Origin: Paracoccus marinaquae
GTDB taxonomy: Bacteria > Pseudomonadota > Alphaproteobacteria > Rhodobacterales > Rhodobacteraceae
Assembly (NCBI RefSeq): GCF_018860165.1
Contig: NZ_JAHKNG010000036.1
Location: 1-40,975, forward strand
DNA: 40,975 nucleotides
Reading direction: 5' to 3'
Each line of letters starts with the position of its first letter. Positions within the stretch are counted from its first letter, which is position 1. The notes below the pieces were generated by a model that was given only the letters and a program-made list of their open reading frames with translations, searched no databases and was not told the origin of the DNA. The translations under genes and the position numbers were made by a program. Shown here one piece after another: positions 17,305-25,149 of this stretch.

Positions 17305-17476
17305 CTTCCGGTTGAACCCGGGTATCGGCGGGTGCGTCCGGCACCTTCTTCTGTGCAGTTTGACGCTTCGCGGTCTTGCCGTGCTTATGCCCGCCGTGTC
17401 CATGCCCGAAGAGATGCAATGCAGCCATCCCGCCGATCACGAGGACCAGAACCCAGTTTTCGATAATCCATTCCAT
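17297..17476 (-). CDS. Small His-rich membrane peptide (DUF2933-like)
   Basis: A 59-residue frame starts at the ATG at 17476 (GAAGGA upstream) and stops at 17297. It has one membrane helix (NWVLVLVIGGMAALHLFG, about 7-24) followed by HGHGGHKHGK and a basic tail. The helix and histidine cluster resemble the DUF2933 family, like the 4878-5144 protein. It sits 6 bp after the DUF3141 stop and overlaps the FabI-like start by 8 bp, so it is tied into the operon. Function unknown; metal binding is inferred. Confidence 0.6.
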   Translation of the reverse strand: MEWIIENWVLVLVIGGMAALHLFGHGHGGHKHGKTAKRQTAQKKVPDAPADTRVQPEDA

Positions 17477-17482
17477 GATCCT

Positions 17483-19246
17483 TCACTCCTTGTTTGGTAT
17501 GGCGGTCGGTTGGCCCGCTTGTGTGGTGGTGGCGATGGGGAAACTGCCGTACATCGCGCCAAAGACATGTGTTAGCCATGCATCGCGCGCTTTGCGCAAG
17601 GCACCGAGGTTTTCGCCGGTACGCGCCAACAACGCGCGTTCGGCAAGGATGGCGGGATGGTCTTTCGGCAGGGGATCTCGCGTCTCGCGCACGGAGTCGG
17701 CTGTGGATTTCACCAATGCCATCCATGGGTTCACACGTTCGGAAAACATCGTTCTGGTCCATCGCATCGGATGCAGGGCGCGCAGCATCTCGGCACTGGC
17801 TGGAGAAGTCGCGGCCTTGATCCAAGGGCTAACAAATGTCGAATAGGCCGCCTCGTTGATCCGTGACATCTGCGCGACCTGCGCCAGCGCTCCATGGTCT
17901 GACCCAAAACCGAGATCGTCGACGTCGCGCTGCTCAAAACGCACGTCGTAGTCGTCGGTCTTGCGCTTTGCGCCCCCGGAAGGATTATCGATGACCATCT
18001 CATAAAGCCCGGGCGCCAGCGCCTCGACCGCCTCCAGGCTTTCCAGGATCGCCCGATGCTGAAGCCGCGCGACGGACCCGGAGACGAAGATACCCAGATG
18101 CCCGACAGTCTCGTGCGTCATGTAGACGATGCGCTGTCCTGCGGCCTTGAGCGCTTCGGTGTCAGGATATAGCTTGGCAATCCAGCCCAACGCCTGCTGC
18201 GGCGGGGTGATGTTGTCGCCCTCCGAGGCAAAGACGATGATCGGGTTGCGGATCCGTTTCAGATCGATGGTACAATGCGCGTCCAGTTGCATCTCGCCCT
18301 GCTCCAGTCGATTGCCGATGAATAGGTTCTGAGTGATGCCGAGAATTTCCTCGCGGCTCAGCGTATAGTAGCCGTTCCACCAGCGTTCGAAGTCGAGGAA
18401 CCGTTCACGTTCGGTATCGGCATGGGAAAAGAGGTTGGCGTATTTCTCCCAGATCGCCTTTTCGGGTTGCAGTGTTTCGAAGTTCTGCGCCAGCCACGCG
18501 CCGTCGAACCGCCCGTCGCCCAGATCGGCGATCATGTGCGCCGCCCACGACCCGCCCGAGAGCGCGCCGAGCATTCGCATCGGGCTGGTGGACGCGTCGC
18601 CCGACCAATAACTGAGCGGAGAGCCGTTCAGCACGATGGGCCCGGTCAGACCGTCGCAATCGGCGGCCAGCAAGGCGGCGGCCCAACCGGCCTGGCAATT
18701 GCCGTAGAGCACGGGTGCTGCGTTCGGGTGACGGCGGGCGACTTCGGTGACGAAGTCACGCAGTGCATAGTGTACGTCAGCCAGCGTCTGGCTTGGCATG
18801 GGTTCTGGAAAGAAGATCACGAAATAGACCGGATGGCCCTCGTGCATCGCCATGCCTACTTCGCTGTCATGCTTGAAGCCGCCGATGCCCGGCCCATGAC
18901 CCGCGCGCGGATCAATGACGATGACCGGCGGCTTTGCCTCGTCCACGCAATCGTCCCAGCAATCTTCGCCTGCCCGCGTGATCCGGAGCAGTGCATAATT
19001 GGCGGGCCGGTCGAAGGTGCGGGCATCCAGCAAGAGCTCGTAATCGAAGTCCAGAAGCGGCGGCATGCCCTGCCGTTCATGTGCGATCATGTTGTCGGCG
19101 CGTTCGCGTAACGTGTCGAGGAACAGCACCCAGCGTTCAAAGGCGTCCTGAGCGTAGGGCACATTCGCGCCAGCCGAGGTCTGTTCCGGCACAGGTTGAG
19201 AGGATTGCGTGGGCGTCACAGTTGCAAGGCGCAAGCTCTTATTCAT
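17483..19246 (-). CDS. DUF3141-family alpha/beta hydrolase-like protein
   Basis: The 587-residue protein fits DUF3141: an alpha/beta hydrolase-like core with PPVIVIDPRAGHGPGIGGFK at about 106-125, YFVIFFPEPMPSQTLADVHY at about 141-160 and YGNCQAGWAAALL at about 181-193, where Cys sits at the position of the nucleophile in PHA synthases (G-x-C-x-G). The glycine spacing differs from a strict lipase box. A long C-terminal part follows, with no familiar domain. The start was placed at 19246 because GAAGGAAG lies 6 nt upstream; 8 bp overlap the small partner gene. The substrate is unknown. Neighbouring FabI and Rieske genes suggest a lipid or membrane role, but this is inference. Confidence 0.75.
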   Translation of the reverse strand: MNKSLRLATVTPTQSSQPVPEQTSAGANVPYAQDAFERWVLFLDTLRERADNMIAHERQGMPPLLDFDYELLLDARTFDRPANYALLRITRAGEDCWDDCVDEAKPPVIVIDPRAGHGPGIGGFKHDSEVGMAMHEGHPVYFVIFFPEPMPSQTLADVHYALRDFVTEVARRHPNAAPVLYGNCQAGWAAALLAADCDGLTGPIVLNGSPLSYWSGDASTSPMRMLGALSGGSWAAHMIADLGDGRFDGAWLAQNFETLQPEKAIWEKYANLFSHADTERERFLDFERWWNGYYTLSREEILGITQNLFIGNRLEQGEMQLDAHCTIDLKRIRNPIIVFASEGDNITPPQQALGWIAKLYPDTEALKAAGQRIVYMTHETVGHLGIFVSGSVARLQHRAILESLEAVEALAPGLYEMVIDNPSGGAKRKTDDYDVRFEQRDVDDLGFGSDHGALAQVAQMSRINEAAYSTFVSPWIKAATSPASAEMLRALHPMRWTRTMFSERVNPWMALVKSTADSVRETRDPLPKDHPAILAERALLARTGENLGALRKARDAWLTHVFGAMYGSFPIATTTQAGQPTAIPNKE

Positions 19247-19568
19247 CGTTGGCTTCCTTCTGTTCATCGATTTCTCCGGATGGCCGCCCTGCAAGAAGCG
19301 CAAGTGCGAGGTCCTTGGCGACCTCCTCGCGCAGACCGGTCAGCAGGTAGGCCGCATCACCGGGCTTGAGGCCCAATGCGCGCGCCGCTAATTCCGGGGG
19401 TTGCTTTAAGATTTCCACGCGCTGGAACAACGCTAATGCCATCGGGGCATCTGGATGCGCGGAGGCCTCTGCACAATTGCATATCATCCGCGACATTAAC
19501 TCCGGAACGGCGGCATTCCGCGACGGTTCCGTTGCTCCCGAACGAAAATTCGTCGTCTCCGGTGGCAT
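19239..19568 (-). CDS. Small sigma-factor partner with region-4-like helices
   Basis: The 109-residue protein has a Cys-x-Cys (ICNC at about 29-32) and a helical segment VEILKQPPELAARALGLKPG with DAAYLLTGLREEVAKDLALALL. By eye this aligns with the 38560-38868 protein: LF-x-x-V, then AA-x-A-x-GL-x-x-GDA and an R-x-x-[VI]-A pattern. That protein too sits just downstream of a similar ECF sigma gene. The helix-turn-helix-like pattern recalls sigma region 4. AGGAGG lies about 9 nt before the ATG. It overlaps the DUF3141 start by 8 bp and follows the sigma gene by 92 bp. I know no name; a regulator of the sigma factor is possible. Confidence 0.65.
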   Translation of the reverse strand: MPPETTNFRSGATEPSRNAAVPELMSRMICNCAEASAHPDAPMALALFQRVEILKQPPELAARALGLKPGDAAYLLTGLREEVAKDLALALLAGRPSGEIDEQKEANDE

Positions 19569-19660
19569 GATCCCAGTCCTCCTGCTGTGCTGCCCTAAGG
19601 CGCAGTCACAAAAGAAGACGTCGATTGGCGAAAAACGTTACAGAACCGACCGCGTCTCGA

Positions 19661-20287
19661 TCAGGAATTCTGCTGCCCTGCTTCGCAATCGGTTTCGTGC
19701 TCGGCGTTCTTGCAACCCTCAGGCTGACAATAGCAATCGTCACGGTCATCCCGGCAGCAAGCGCCACAATGATTTGTCAGCGCCTCGCGCAGAGCCGTGC
19801 GCGCCCGGTGTAGCCTAACGCCAAGCGCGTTGCGGGTTAGTCCAAGGTCGCGCGCCACATGCTCACGGTCTTCTTCGCCGAAGTCGATGCGCCGGATCAG
19901 TTCCGAATCCGCCGGGCGCAGTTCGGAAATCAGACCGCCATGACAGGTGCAGAGCCGTGCCATCTGAGTCGGCGCATCAGCGGTCCAGTCTTCCGGCTCG
20001 CGCGCCACCGGCGCGGCCAGTTGGTCACGGCGCGTGCCTTTGCGGAAATGGTCATTCAACGTGGAGCGCAGGATCGCATAGAGCCAGGCATCCATCCGTT
20101 CGGCGTCTCTGAGTTGGTCCTTGCGCTGCAGCACGCGGATGCTGAAATCCTGCAGGACATCCTCTGCATCCGCCCGGTTGCCAAGCCGTTTGATCAGGAA
20201 GCCCAGAAATGCGCCACGTCCATCGAGCAACGCACGTTCCGTCGCGGTGTCCGGCACCTTCGGTCTTACGTTGTCTCGTAAGGCCAT
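19661..20287 (-). CDS. ECF-type sigma-70 factor with Cys-rich tail (copy A)
   Basis: The 208-residue sigma factor has region 2 (AEDVLQDFSIRVLQRKDQLRDAERMDAWLYAILRS at about 41-75; here in two parts, AEDVLQDF and MDAWLYAILRS) and region 4 (ELIRRIDFGEEDREHVARDL, then ALGVRLHRARTALREAL). A CTC motif at 113-115 precedes region 4. The C-terminus, HCGACCRDDRDDC and CQPEGC at about 173-192, is rich in cysteine. Copies B and C in this window share the pattern. It heads the operon with the small partner, DUF3141, FabI-like, Rieske and CBS genes, and an FNR-type box lies about 87 bp upstream. Confidence 0.85.
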   Translation of the reverse strand: MALRDNVRPKVPDTATERALLDGRGAFLGFLIKRLGNRADAEDVLQDFSIRVLQRKDQLRDAERMDAWLYAILRSTLNDHFRKGTRRDQLAAPVAREPEDWTADAPTQMARLCTCHGGLISELRPADSELIRRIDFGEEDREHVARDLGLTRNALGVRLHRARTALREALTNHCGACCRDDRDDCYCQPEGCKNAEHETDCEAGQQNS

Positions 20288-20373
20288 GACACTCCTGTCC
20301 TTTCCAGATTTTTTGAAATTTGCACTGTCATCAACGTCATCATGACTTCTGTCATGTTAAATGCCCGCAAGCG

Positions 20374-20387
20374 TTGACATGGATCAA
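20374..20387 (-). promoter_or_regulatory. FNR-type box upstream of sigma factor A
   Basis: TTGACATGGATCAA on the + strand (TTGATCCATGTCAA on the minus strand) matches the FNR consensus TTGAT-N4-ATCAA at 9 of 10 fixed positions. Its centre is about 93 bp before the sigma A start. It suggests oxygen-responsive control by an FnrL/Dnr-type protein. Confidence 0.6.
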
Positions 20388-20521
20388 TTACGCCATCGTT
20401 CTTGTCGCAGGTTCGACGTGGCAAGGTCCACTCACCCGTTCTGCGGGGGAGCCTTTCAATGACCTGGGCAACTATTGCCAGATCGCCTCAAGCTATTGAA
20501 ATATATTTATTTATGTCAAGA

Positions 20522-21412
20522 TCAGCTGTGCTGGCTTTGTATTCTACCACTGAGATTGACGAACACAATTCCCGCAATGACCAATAGGATGCCGGAAAGC
20601 TGCATGACGGAAAGACGTTCGCCAAAGAACACTGCCCCGATGGTGAGGCCGAATATCGGCACCAGGAAACTGAACACAATCGCCCGGTTCAGTTCCACTT
20701 CCTCCAGTACCGAAAACCACAGCCAGTAAACCAGTGCAGAGCCAAACAAGGCCAAGCCCAACAGCGACATTACGAAAACAGATGTCCATTGGATGGCCGT
20801 CTGATCTTCAAGGAGAAGCGCCGCCACGGCAAGAGGCACGCTGCCGATCAGCATCTGAAAGCCCATTGCAAAAAGTCCATCGACCTGACCTGCGATGGAT
20901 TTGATCGCCACGTTGCTGACAGTCACTCCAACCGCAGCCAGAACGATGTAGGCAAAACCGATGGCCGTCCCGTCTCGCGCTCCATCGCCCAATTGTGGCA
21001 AGGCGATCACAAGTATTCCCGCGAAACCGATCAATAGGCCACCCCAACCGACCCTCGCCAGTCGCTCTCCAAGCCATGCAACGCCCAACATTGTCGCAAG
21101 CAGCGGCTGAGCGTTGGCGATAACCGTGGCGAGCCCGGGAGATACAAATTCTGCCGCATGAAACATGCCGAGAAATCCCAGACTGGTCGCGCCAAGGCCG
21201 ACGACACCCAGTGTCACCCACGTGCGCCAACCACGCGGAAACGGCCGCTGCAGCCACACCGCAACAAACACCAGGGTGGCCGCAGCCAGAATTGCCCGCA
21301 GTGTCGCAAAGGTCAAATGCGGCGAATATTGCAGCCCTGCCGTGATCAGCGGAAAGCACGCCGCCCACAAGAGCATGGCCAGAACGATCTTGGTTATTGT
21401 CGTCGGCGACAT
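20522..21412 (-). CDS. EamA-family (DMT superfamily) transporter
   Basis: The 296-residue protein has ten predicted membrane helices in two EamA halves. The first half ends near VLVIALPQLGDG. The second has TVSNVAIKSIAGQVDGLFAM, then ALVYWLWFSVLEEVELNRAIVF and PIFGLTIGAVFFGERLSVMQ, the typical second-half pattern. Such proteins export amino acids or other metabolites. It is divergent from sigma factor B (327 bp between them), and ends 234 bp before sigma factor A on the same strand. Confidence 0.85.
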   Translation of the reverse strand: MSPTTITKIVLAMLLWAACFPLITAGLQYSPHLTFATLRAILAAATLVFVAVWLQRPFPRGWRTWVTLGVVGLGATSLGFLGMFHAAEFVSPGLATVIANAQPLLATMLGVAWLGERLARVGWGGLLIGFAGILVIALPQLGDGARDGTAIGFAYIVLAAVGVTVSNVAIKSIAGQVDGLFAMGFQMLIGSVPLAVAALLLEDQTAIQWTSVFVMSLLGLALFGSALVYWLWFSVLEEVELNRAIVFSFLVPIFGLTIGAVFFGERLSVMQLSGILLVIAGIVFVNLSGRIQSQHS

Positions 21413-21739
21413 CGGGATTTCCTTTTTTCAGGTCAGAACCGGCTGGAATTGCGGAGATCTTCCGGCGTGCCAAGTCAGTGTAGAATGATAAGTTTTTCTC
21501 GTAGTTGATGATCGCAGTCGCAAGTGTCAACAATTGCGGTGCGGCGGCTTGGCGACAGTGATTGGACGAACCAAACAGACGTTTCAGCGACTGAAACCTT
21601 ACTGGTTATTAAGACAAACGTCTGATGACCTGTGCTTTATGAGTTCCAGGATGCACGTATAATGAAAGAAACGCAGACGTTTGTGGCAGACGGTGTAACG
21701 CATCCGACTTACGAGCGTCGTATTTTGCAGAGGTGTGTG
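21413..21739. promoter_or_regulatory. Divergent regulatory region between EamA and sigma factor B, with repeated motif
   Basis: The stretch holds no gene. It has the inverted repeat GTTTCAG-CGA-CTGAAAC at 21581-21597 and three copies of CAGACGTTT: direct at 21576-21584, inverted at 21616-21624, direct at 21674-21682, the last two being a 10-bp pair. These lie about 164, 124 and 66 bp before the sigma B start and look like operator sites. Confidence 0.5.
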
Positions 21740-22396
21740 ATGAAAAATGACCAAGGCGACAAATTTTCCTTAGTTGACCAGTCCGACGTCGCTGCAAAAT
21801 CCACCGACGCGGCCGTTCGCCACGCGTTGGTGGAAGGCAGACATCAAATTCTGAAATTCCTGCGTCGGCGACTGGGTGATCCAGAGGCGGCAGAGGATGT
21901 CCTGCAAACATTTATGCTGCGGGCCATCGACCGCTCAGAGCAACTTCGTGATGTGCGCGCCGTTCGCGGCTGGCTCAGTCAGATCCTTGCGTCGTCCATA
22001 GCGGACCATGGCCGCAAGGTTTCGCGACAGCGACAGAGGGAGGTGGTCATGGCCCCGACCGACCTGGAAGGCGTCCATCACGATTTTGACGAAGAACTGG
22101 ACGAGGTTATCTGCAATTGTCTCTACAAGTTGTTGCCAACGCTCAAACCGGAATATGCCGAAGTCATCTGGCGGGTCGATCTTCAGGAACAACCGCGAGA
22201 GGACGTCGCCAAAGACCTTGGGATCACGTTGAACAACCTCAACGTCCGCGTTCACCGGGGCAGGCAGGCATTGAAGACAAGGTTGCAGCAGATGTGCCTG
22301 ACCTGCCCGGTTCACGGCTTTCTTGATTGCGATTGCGACGCGGCAGAGAAGGTCCGCGCCCGCCTCGAAGGCCTTGCGGACGAAAGCGAAATCTGA
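21740..22396 (+). CDS. ECF-type sigma-70 factor with Cys-rich tail (copy B)
   Basis: The 218-residue sigma factor has region 2 (AEDVLQTFMLRAIDRSEQLR at about 51-70, then AVRGWLSQILASSIADH) and region 4 (PEYAEVIWRVDLQEQPREDV, then LNVRVHRGRQALKTRL). A CNC motif sits at 125-127, and the tail MCLTCPVHGFLDCDC is at about 185-199. It lacks the last cysteines of copies A and C. The ATG at 21740, with GAGG 7 nt upstream, is preferred to a GTG at 21632, which would add 36 residues that match nothing in the other copies. It is transcribed away from the EamA gene. Confidence 0.8.
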   Translation: MKNDQGDKFSLVDQSDVAAKSTDAAVRHALVEGRHQILKFLRRRLGDPEAAEDVLQTFMLRAIDRSEQLRDVRAVRGWLSQILASSIADHGRKVSRQRQREVVMAPTDLEGVHHDFDEELDEVICNCLYKLLPTLKPEYAEVIWRVDLQEQPREDVAKDLGITLNNLNVRVHRGRQALKTRLQQMCLTCPVHGFLDCDCDAAEKVRARLEGLADESEI

Positions 22397-22722
22397 AGAA
22401 CACGCAGAACCGCGGAGCGATCCTCGGAGCTTTAATGCTGCTGCCTTACACGCGTGCCTGAGACCGAAGCCGCAATCGAAAGATGATCACGATCGCGTTT
22501 GATAAGTCGTGGGCTCATGTCCTTCGGCGAACAATAGGCTGCAATCGGGCAAATGTGTACCGAAAGCGCTTGGACCGATACGCCCAATCGGCGCTTTCCT
22601 GCTTTCAGGTGCCGACGCAATATGGCTGCGCGCTGTAACAAACACTAGCGCCGGTCGTCTTTTTGAGAGCCGGGGTCGTTCGATGCCCCTTCCAAACTCA
22701 GACAAACGCGGAGGCACCGATC
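22397..22722. other. Intergenic region with a large hairpin, upstream of CFA synthase
   Basis: No gene is seen in this 326-bp stretch. GAAAGCGC (22562-22569) pairs with GCGCTTTC (22591-22598), with an inner CGAT/ATCG pair, giving a hairpin that could be a terminator for sigma B, an mRNA leader or a small RNA. No clear FNR box was found. Confidence 0.35.
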
Positions 22723-24063
22723 ATGTCCAACAGCGAAATCTCACCTGATGAGCAGTTTGAATTGCATGACGGCGCGAGGCAGCTTCCACGCCTTGGACCC
22801 GGAAGGGCCGCGATGTGGTTACTTGCCAAATTGCTCAGCCGTCTGGTTCGGAACGGTCACCTGACTGTTATCGACCCCTGTTGTGGGACTTGGCGTTTCG
22901 GTGGCGGTGACGGCCCTGCCGTTTCAGTCCGATTGACCGACAAGGCGCTGCCTGCGCAACTTCTTGCAAACCCCAGTCTGGCGCTTGGCGAGGCCTATAT
23001 GGATGGAACGCTCCGCATCGAGACCGGCAGCCTGCGCGACCTTCTTTCGATTTGCATGGCTGACCTCGACGCCGTCGACGCTTTGCCCGGGAAACGGATC
23101 AGGCAAGGGCTGGACGCTTTTTTGAGCCGCAGGTTGCATCACAACCCGATCAACCGGGCCCGCTGCAACGTGGCGCACCACTATGATCTCTCGACCGAAC
23201 TCTACGACCTCTTTCTTGACGCGGACCGACAGTATTCATGCGCCTACTTCGCCACAGGCAATGAAACTTTGGACGAGGCGCAAGCCCTCAAGAAACGACA
23301 CATCGCTGCAAAGCTGCTGCTGCGGCCCGGCCTTGACGTTCTCGATATCGGCTCGGGCTGGGGGGGCTTGGCGCTGGAGCTTGCCCAACAGCATCAGGCC
23401 CGCGTGACCGGTCTGAGCCTGTCTACCGAACAGATCGTGGCCGCCCGCGCCAGCGCAACGCAGTCCGGCCTGTCCGAACAGGTCGCCTTTAAACTCCGCG
23501 ACTACCGGCAAGAGAAAGGCCAGTATGACCGTGTCGTTTCGGTGGGCATGTTCGAGCATGTGGGCCGCAGTGGATTTGATGACTATTTCAGCACGATCCG
23601 AAGGGTTCTCAAGCCGGATGGAGTCGCGCTTGTACATGCGATCGGTACGATGGCACCCAAAGGTGGCAGCGATGCGTGGATCAGGAAATACATTTTCCCC
23701 GGTGGCTATCTTCCGTCACTGTCCGAAACGATCTCGGCGGCGGAACGTTCTGGGCTTTGGGTCACCGATGTCGAGGTCCTGCGCCTGCATTATGCAGAGA
23801 CCCTGCGGCACTGGTCCGAACGCTTCGCAGCCGAGCGCGGGACCGCGCGGAGGCTTTACGACGAACGGTTCTGCCGCATTTGGGAATTCTATCTGGCTGT
23901 CTGCGAAATGGCATTCCGGCATGGCCGGTTGATGGTGTTCCAGCTCCAGTTGGCCAAACGCCGCGACACCGTTCCGTTGACGCGGAATTACATCGCGGAC
24001 GCTGAGGCAGATCACCACTGCCACATCAGGGCACTCGGCAAACAAATAGGGAGAGCAAGATGA
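22723..24063 (+). CDS. Cyclopropane-fatty-acyl-phospholipid synthase family
   Basis: The 446-residue protein adds a methylene group from S-adenosylmethionine to unsaturated phospholipid chains, by family. The N-terminal domain (about 1-130) with LGEAYMDGTL precedes the catalytic domain: NVAHHYDLSTELYDLFLDADRQYSCAYF (in two parts, NVAHHYDLSTELY and RQYSCAYF at about 171-176), then the SAM loop DVLDIGSGWGG at about 205-215, VGMFEHVG, and YIFPGGYLPS. The C-terminal WEFYLAVCEMAFRHGRLMVF is typical. GGAGG lies about 8 nt before the ATG at 22723; an earlier ATG at 22684 is less likely. It ends in a 4-bp overlap with the GAPDH gene. Confidence 0.9.
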   Translation: MSNSEISPDEQFELHDGARQLPRLGPGRAAMWLLAKLLSRLVRNGHLTVIDPCCGTWRFGGGDGPAVSVRLTDKALPAQLLANPSLALGEAYMDGTLRIETGSLRDLLSICMADLDAVDALPGKRIRQGLDAFLSRRLHHNPINRARCNVAHHYDLSTELYDLFLDADRQYSCAYFATGNETLDEAQALKKRHIAAKLLLRPGLDVLDIGSGWGGLALELAQQHQARVTGLSLSTEQIVAARASATQSGLSEQVAFKLRDYRQEKGQYDRVVSVGMFEHVGRSGFDDYFSTIRRVLKPDGVALVHAIGTMAPKGGSDAWIRKYIFPGGYLPSLSETISAAERSGLWVTDVEVLRLHYAETLRHWSERFAAERGTARRLYDERFCRIWEFYLAVCEMAFRHGRLMVFQLQLAKRRDTVPLTRNYIADAEADHHCHIRALGKQIGRAR

Positions 24064-25115
24064 CAGGCAAAGGGCAAATCAAGGTCGCCGTGAACGGATA
24101 CGGTGTGATCGGCAAGCGCGTAGCCGACGCGGTGGCCGTGCAGGCCGACATGGACCTGATCGGCGTGGCGGATGTCGTGGCCGACTGGCGCGCCCGGATG
24201 CCGGCAACCAAGGGCTTTGCCCTCTACGCTGCAGACCCGGAACGGGAATCCGCGATACAAAAGGCCGGCCTGAACCTCGCCGGCGGCTTGGACGATCTGT
24301 TGGCCGCCGCCGACATCGTGATCGATTGCACGCCGAAAAAGATCGCCGCTCAGAATGTGGAAACATACCGCGACAAAGGCATCCGTTTCATCGTTCACGG
24401 CGGCGAAAAACACAGCGTAACGGGCCATTCCTTTGTCGCCGAAGCGAATTATGAAACGGCGCTCGGGCGCGACAGCACCCGTGTCGTGTCCTGCAACACG
24501 ACCTCGATCGTCCGCACGCTGAGCGCACTCAAACGGTCCGGCCTGCTTGGCTCGGCGCGCGGAACGCTGCTTCGGCGCGCCACTGATCCATGGGAAAGCC
24601 ATCTGGGCGGGATCATGAACACGCTCGTTCCCGAACCCGAAATCCCTAGCCACCAAGGCCCCGATGCGCAAAGCGTCGATCCCGACCTTGACGTGATCAC
24701 GATGGCCGTCAAGGTGCCCCAGACCCTTGCGCATTTGCACTACTGGTCCGTGAGGATGCCGCGCAAGGCATCAAAGGATGAGGTGCTGGACGCATTCTGC
24801 GCGTCGTCCCGCATTGCTCTGATCCGGATGTCGGACGGGCTGGGTGCAATCAACGCAGTCAAGGAGATGATGGCCGATCTCGGGCGCCCCAACGACAGCC
24901 TCTACGAGGTGGCCCTGTGGGAGGACATGCTCAGGGTAGAGGGCGACGAGTTGTTCTATGCCTATATGGTCGACAACCAGGCTATCGTGATCCCCGAGAC
25001 CATCGACGCGATCCGTGCCCTAACCCAAGCTGAGCCAGACGGAGCCGCATCGATTGCGCGCACGAATGCGGCGCTGGGTGTCGGTGCGTTTGCGGCCAAC
25101 ACACCGACGCGTTAG
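24060..25115 (+). CDS. Archaeal-type (type II) glyceraldehyde-3-phosphate dehydrogenase
   Basis: The 351-residue enzyme is of the archaeal class, not the usual bacterial GapA class. It has the NAD(P) loop KVAVNGYGVIGKRVADAV at about 8-25, DIVIDCTPKKIAAQN at about 85-99, and the active site VSCNTTSIVRTL at about 143-154, with the catalytic Cys at 145, as in archaeal GAPDH. That class oxidises glyceraldehyde 3-phosphate to 1,3-bisphosphoglycerate, often with either NAD or NADP. GGGAGAG precedes the ATG, and the gene overlaps the CFA synthase stop by 4 bp. Type II GAPDH is rare in proteobacteria, which suggests transfer. Confidence 0.85.
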   Translation: MTGKGQIKVAVNGYGVIGKRVADAVAVQADMDLIGVADVVADWRARMPATKGFALYAADPERESAIQKAGLNLAGGLDDLLAAADIVIDCTPKKIAAQNVETYRDKGIRFIVHGGEKHSVTGHSFVAEANYETALGRDSTRVVSCNTTSIVRTLSALKRSGLLGSARGTLLRRATDPWESHLGGIMNTLVPEPEIPSHQGPDAQSVDPDLDVITMAVKVPQTLAHLHYWSVRMPRKASKDEVLDAFCASSRIALIRMSDGLGAINAVKEMMADLGRPNDSLYEVALWEDMLRVEGDELFYAYMVDNQAIVIPETIDAIRALTQAEPDGAASIARTNAALGVGAFAANTPTR

Positions 25116-25149
25116 CAAGAGGCACTGAGGACTGAATTGGCGTGACTGA

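Noticed and set aside
17483..19246. PHA synthase (PhaC) for the DUF3141 protein
   Set aside because: The GNCQAG segment recalls the PhaC box but the rest of the protein and length fit DUF3141.
20490..20519. Sigma-70 promoter with TTGACA on the minus strand between EamA and sigma A
   Set aside because: TTGACA is perfect but the -10 word at 17 or 18 nt spacing (ATAGCT, TAGCTT) matches poorly.
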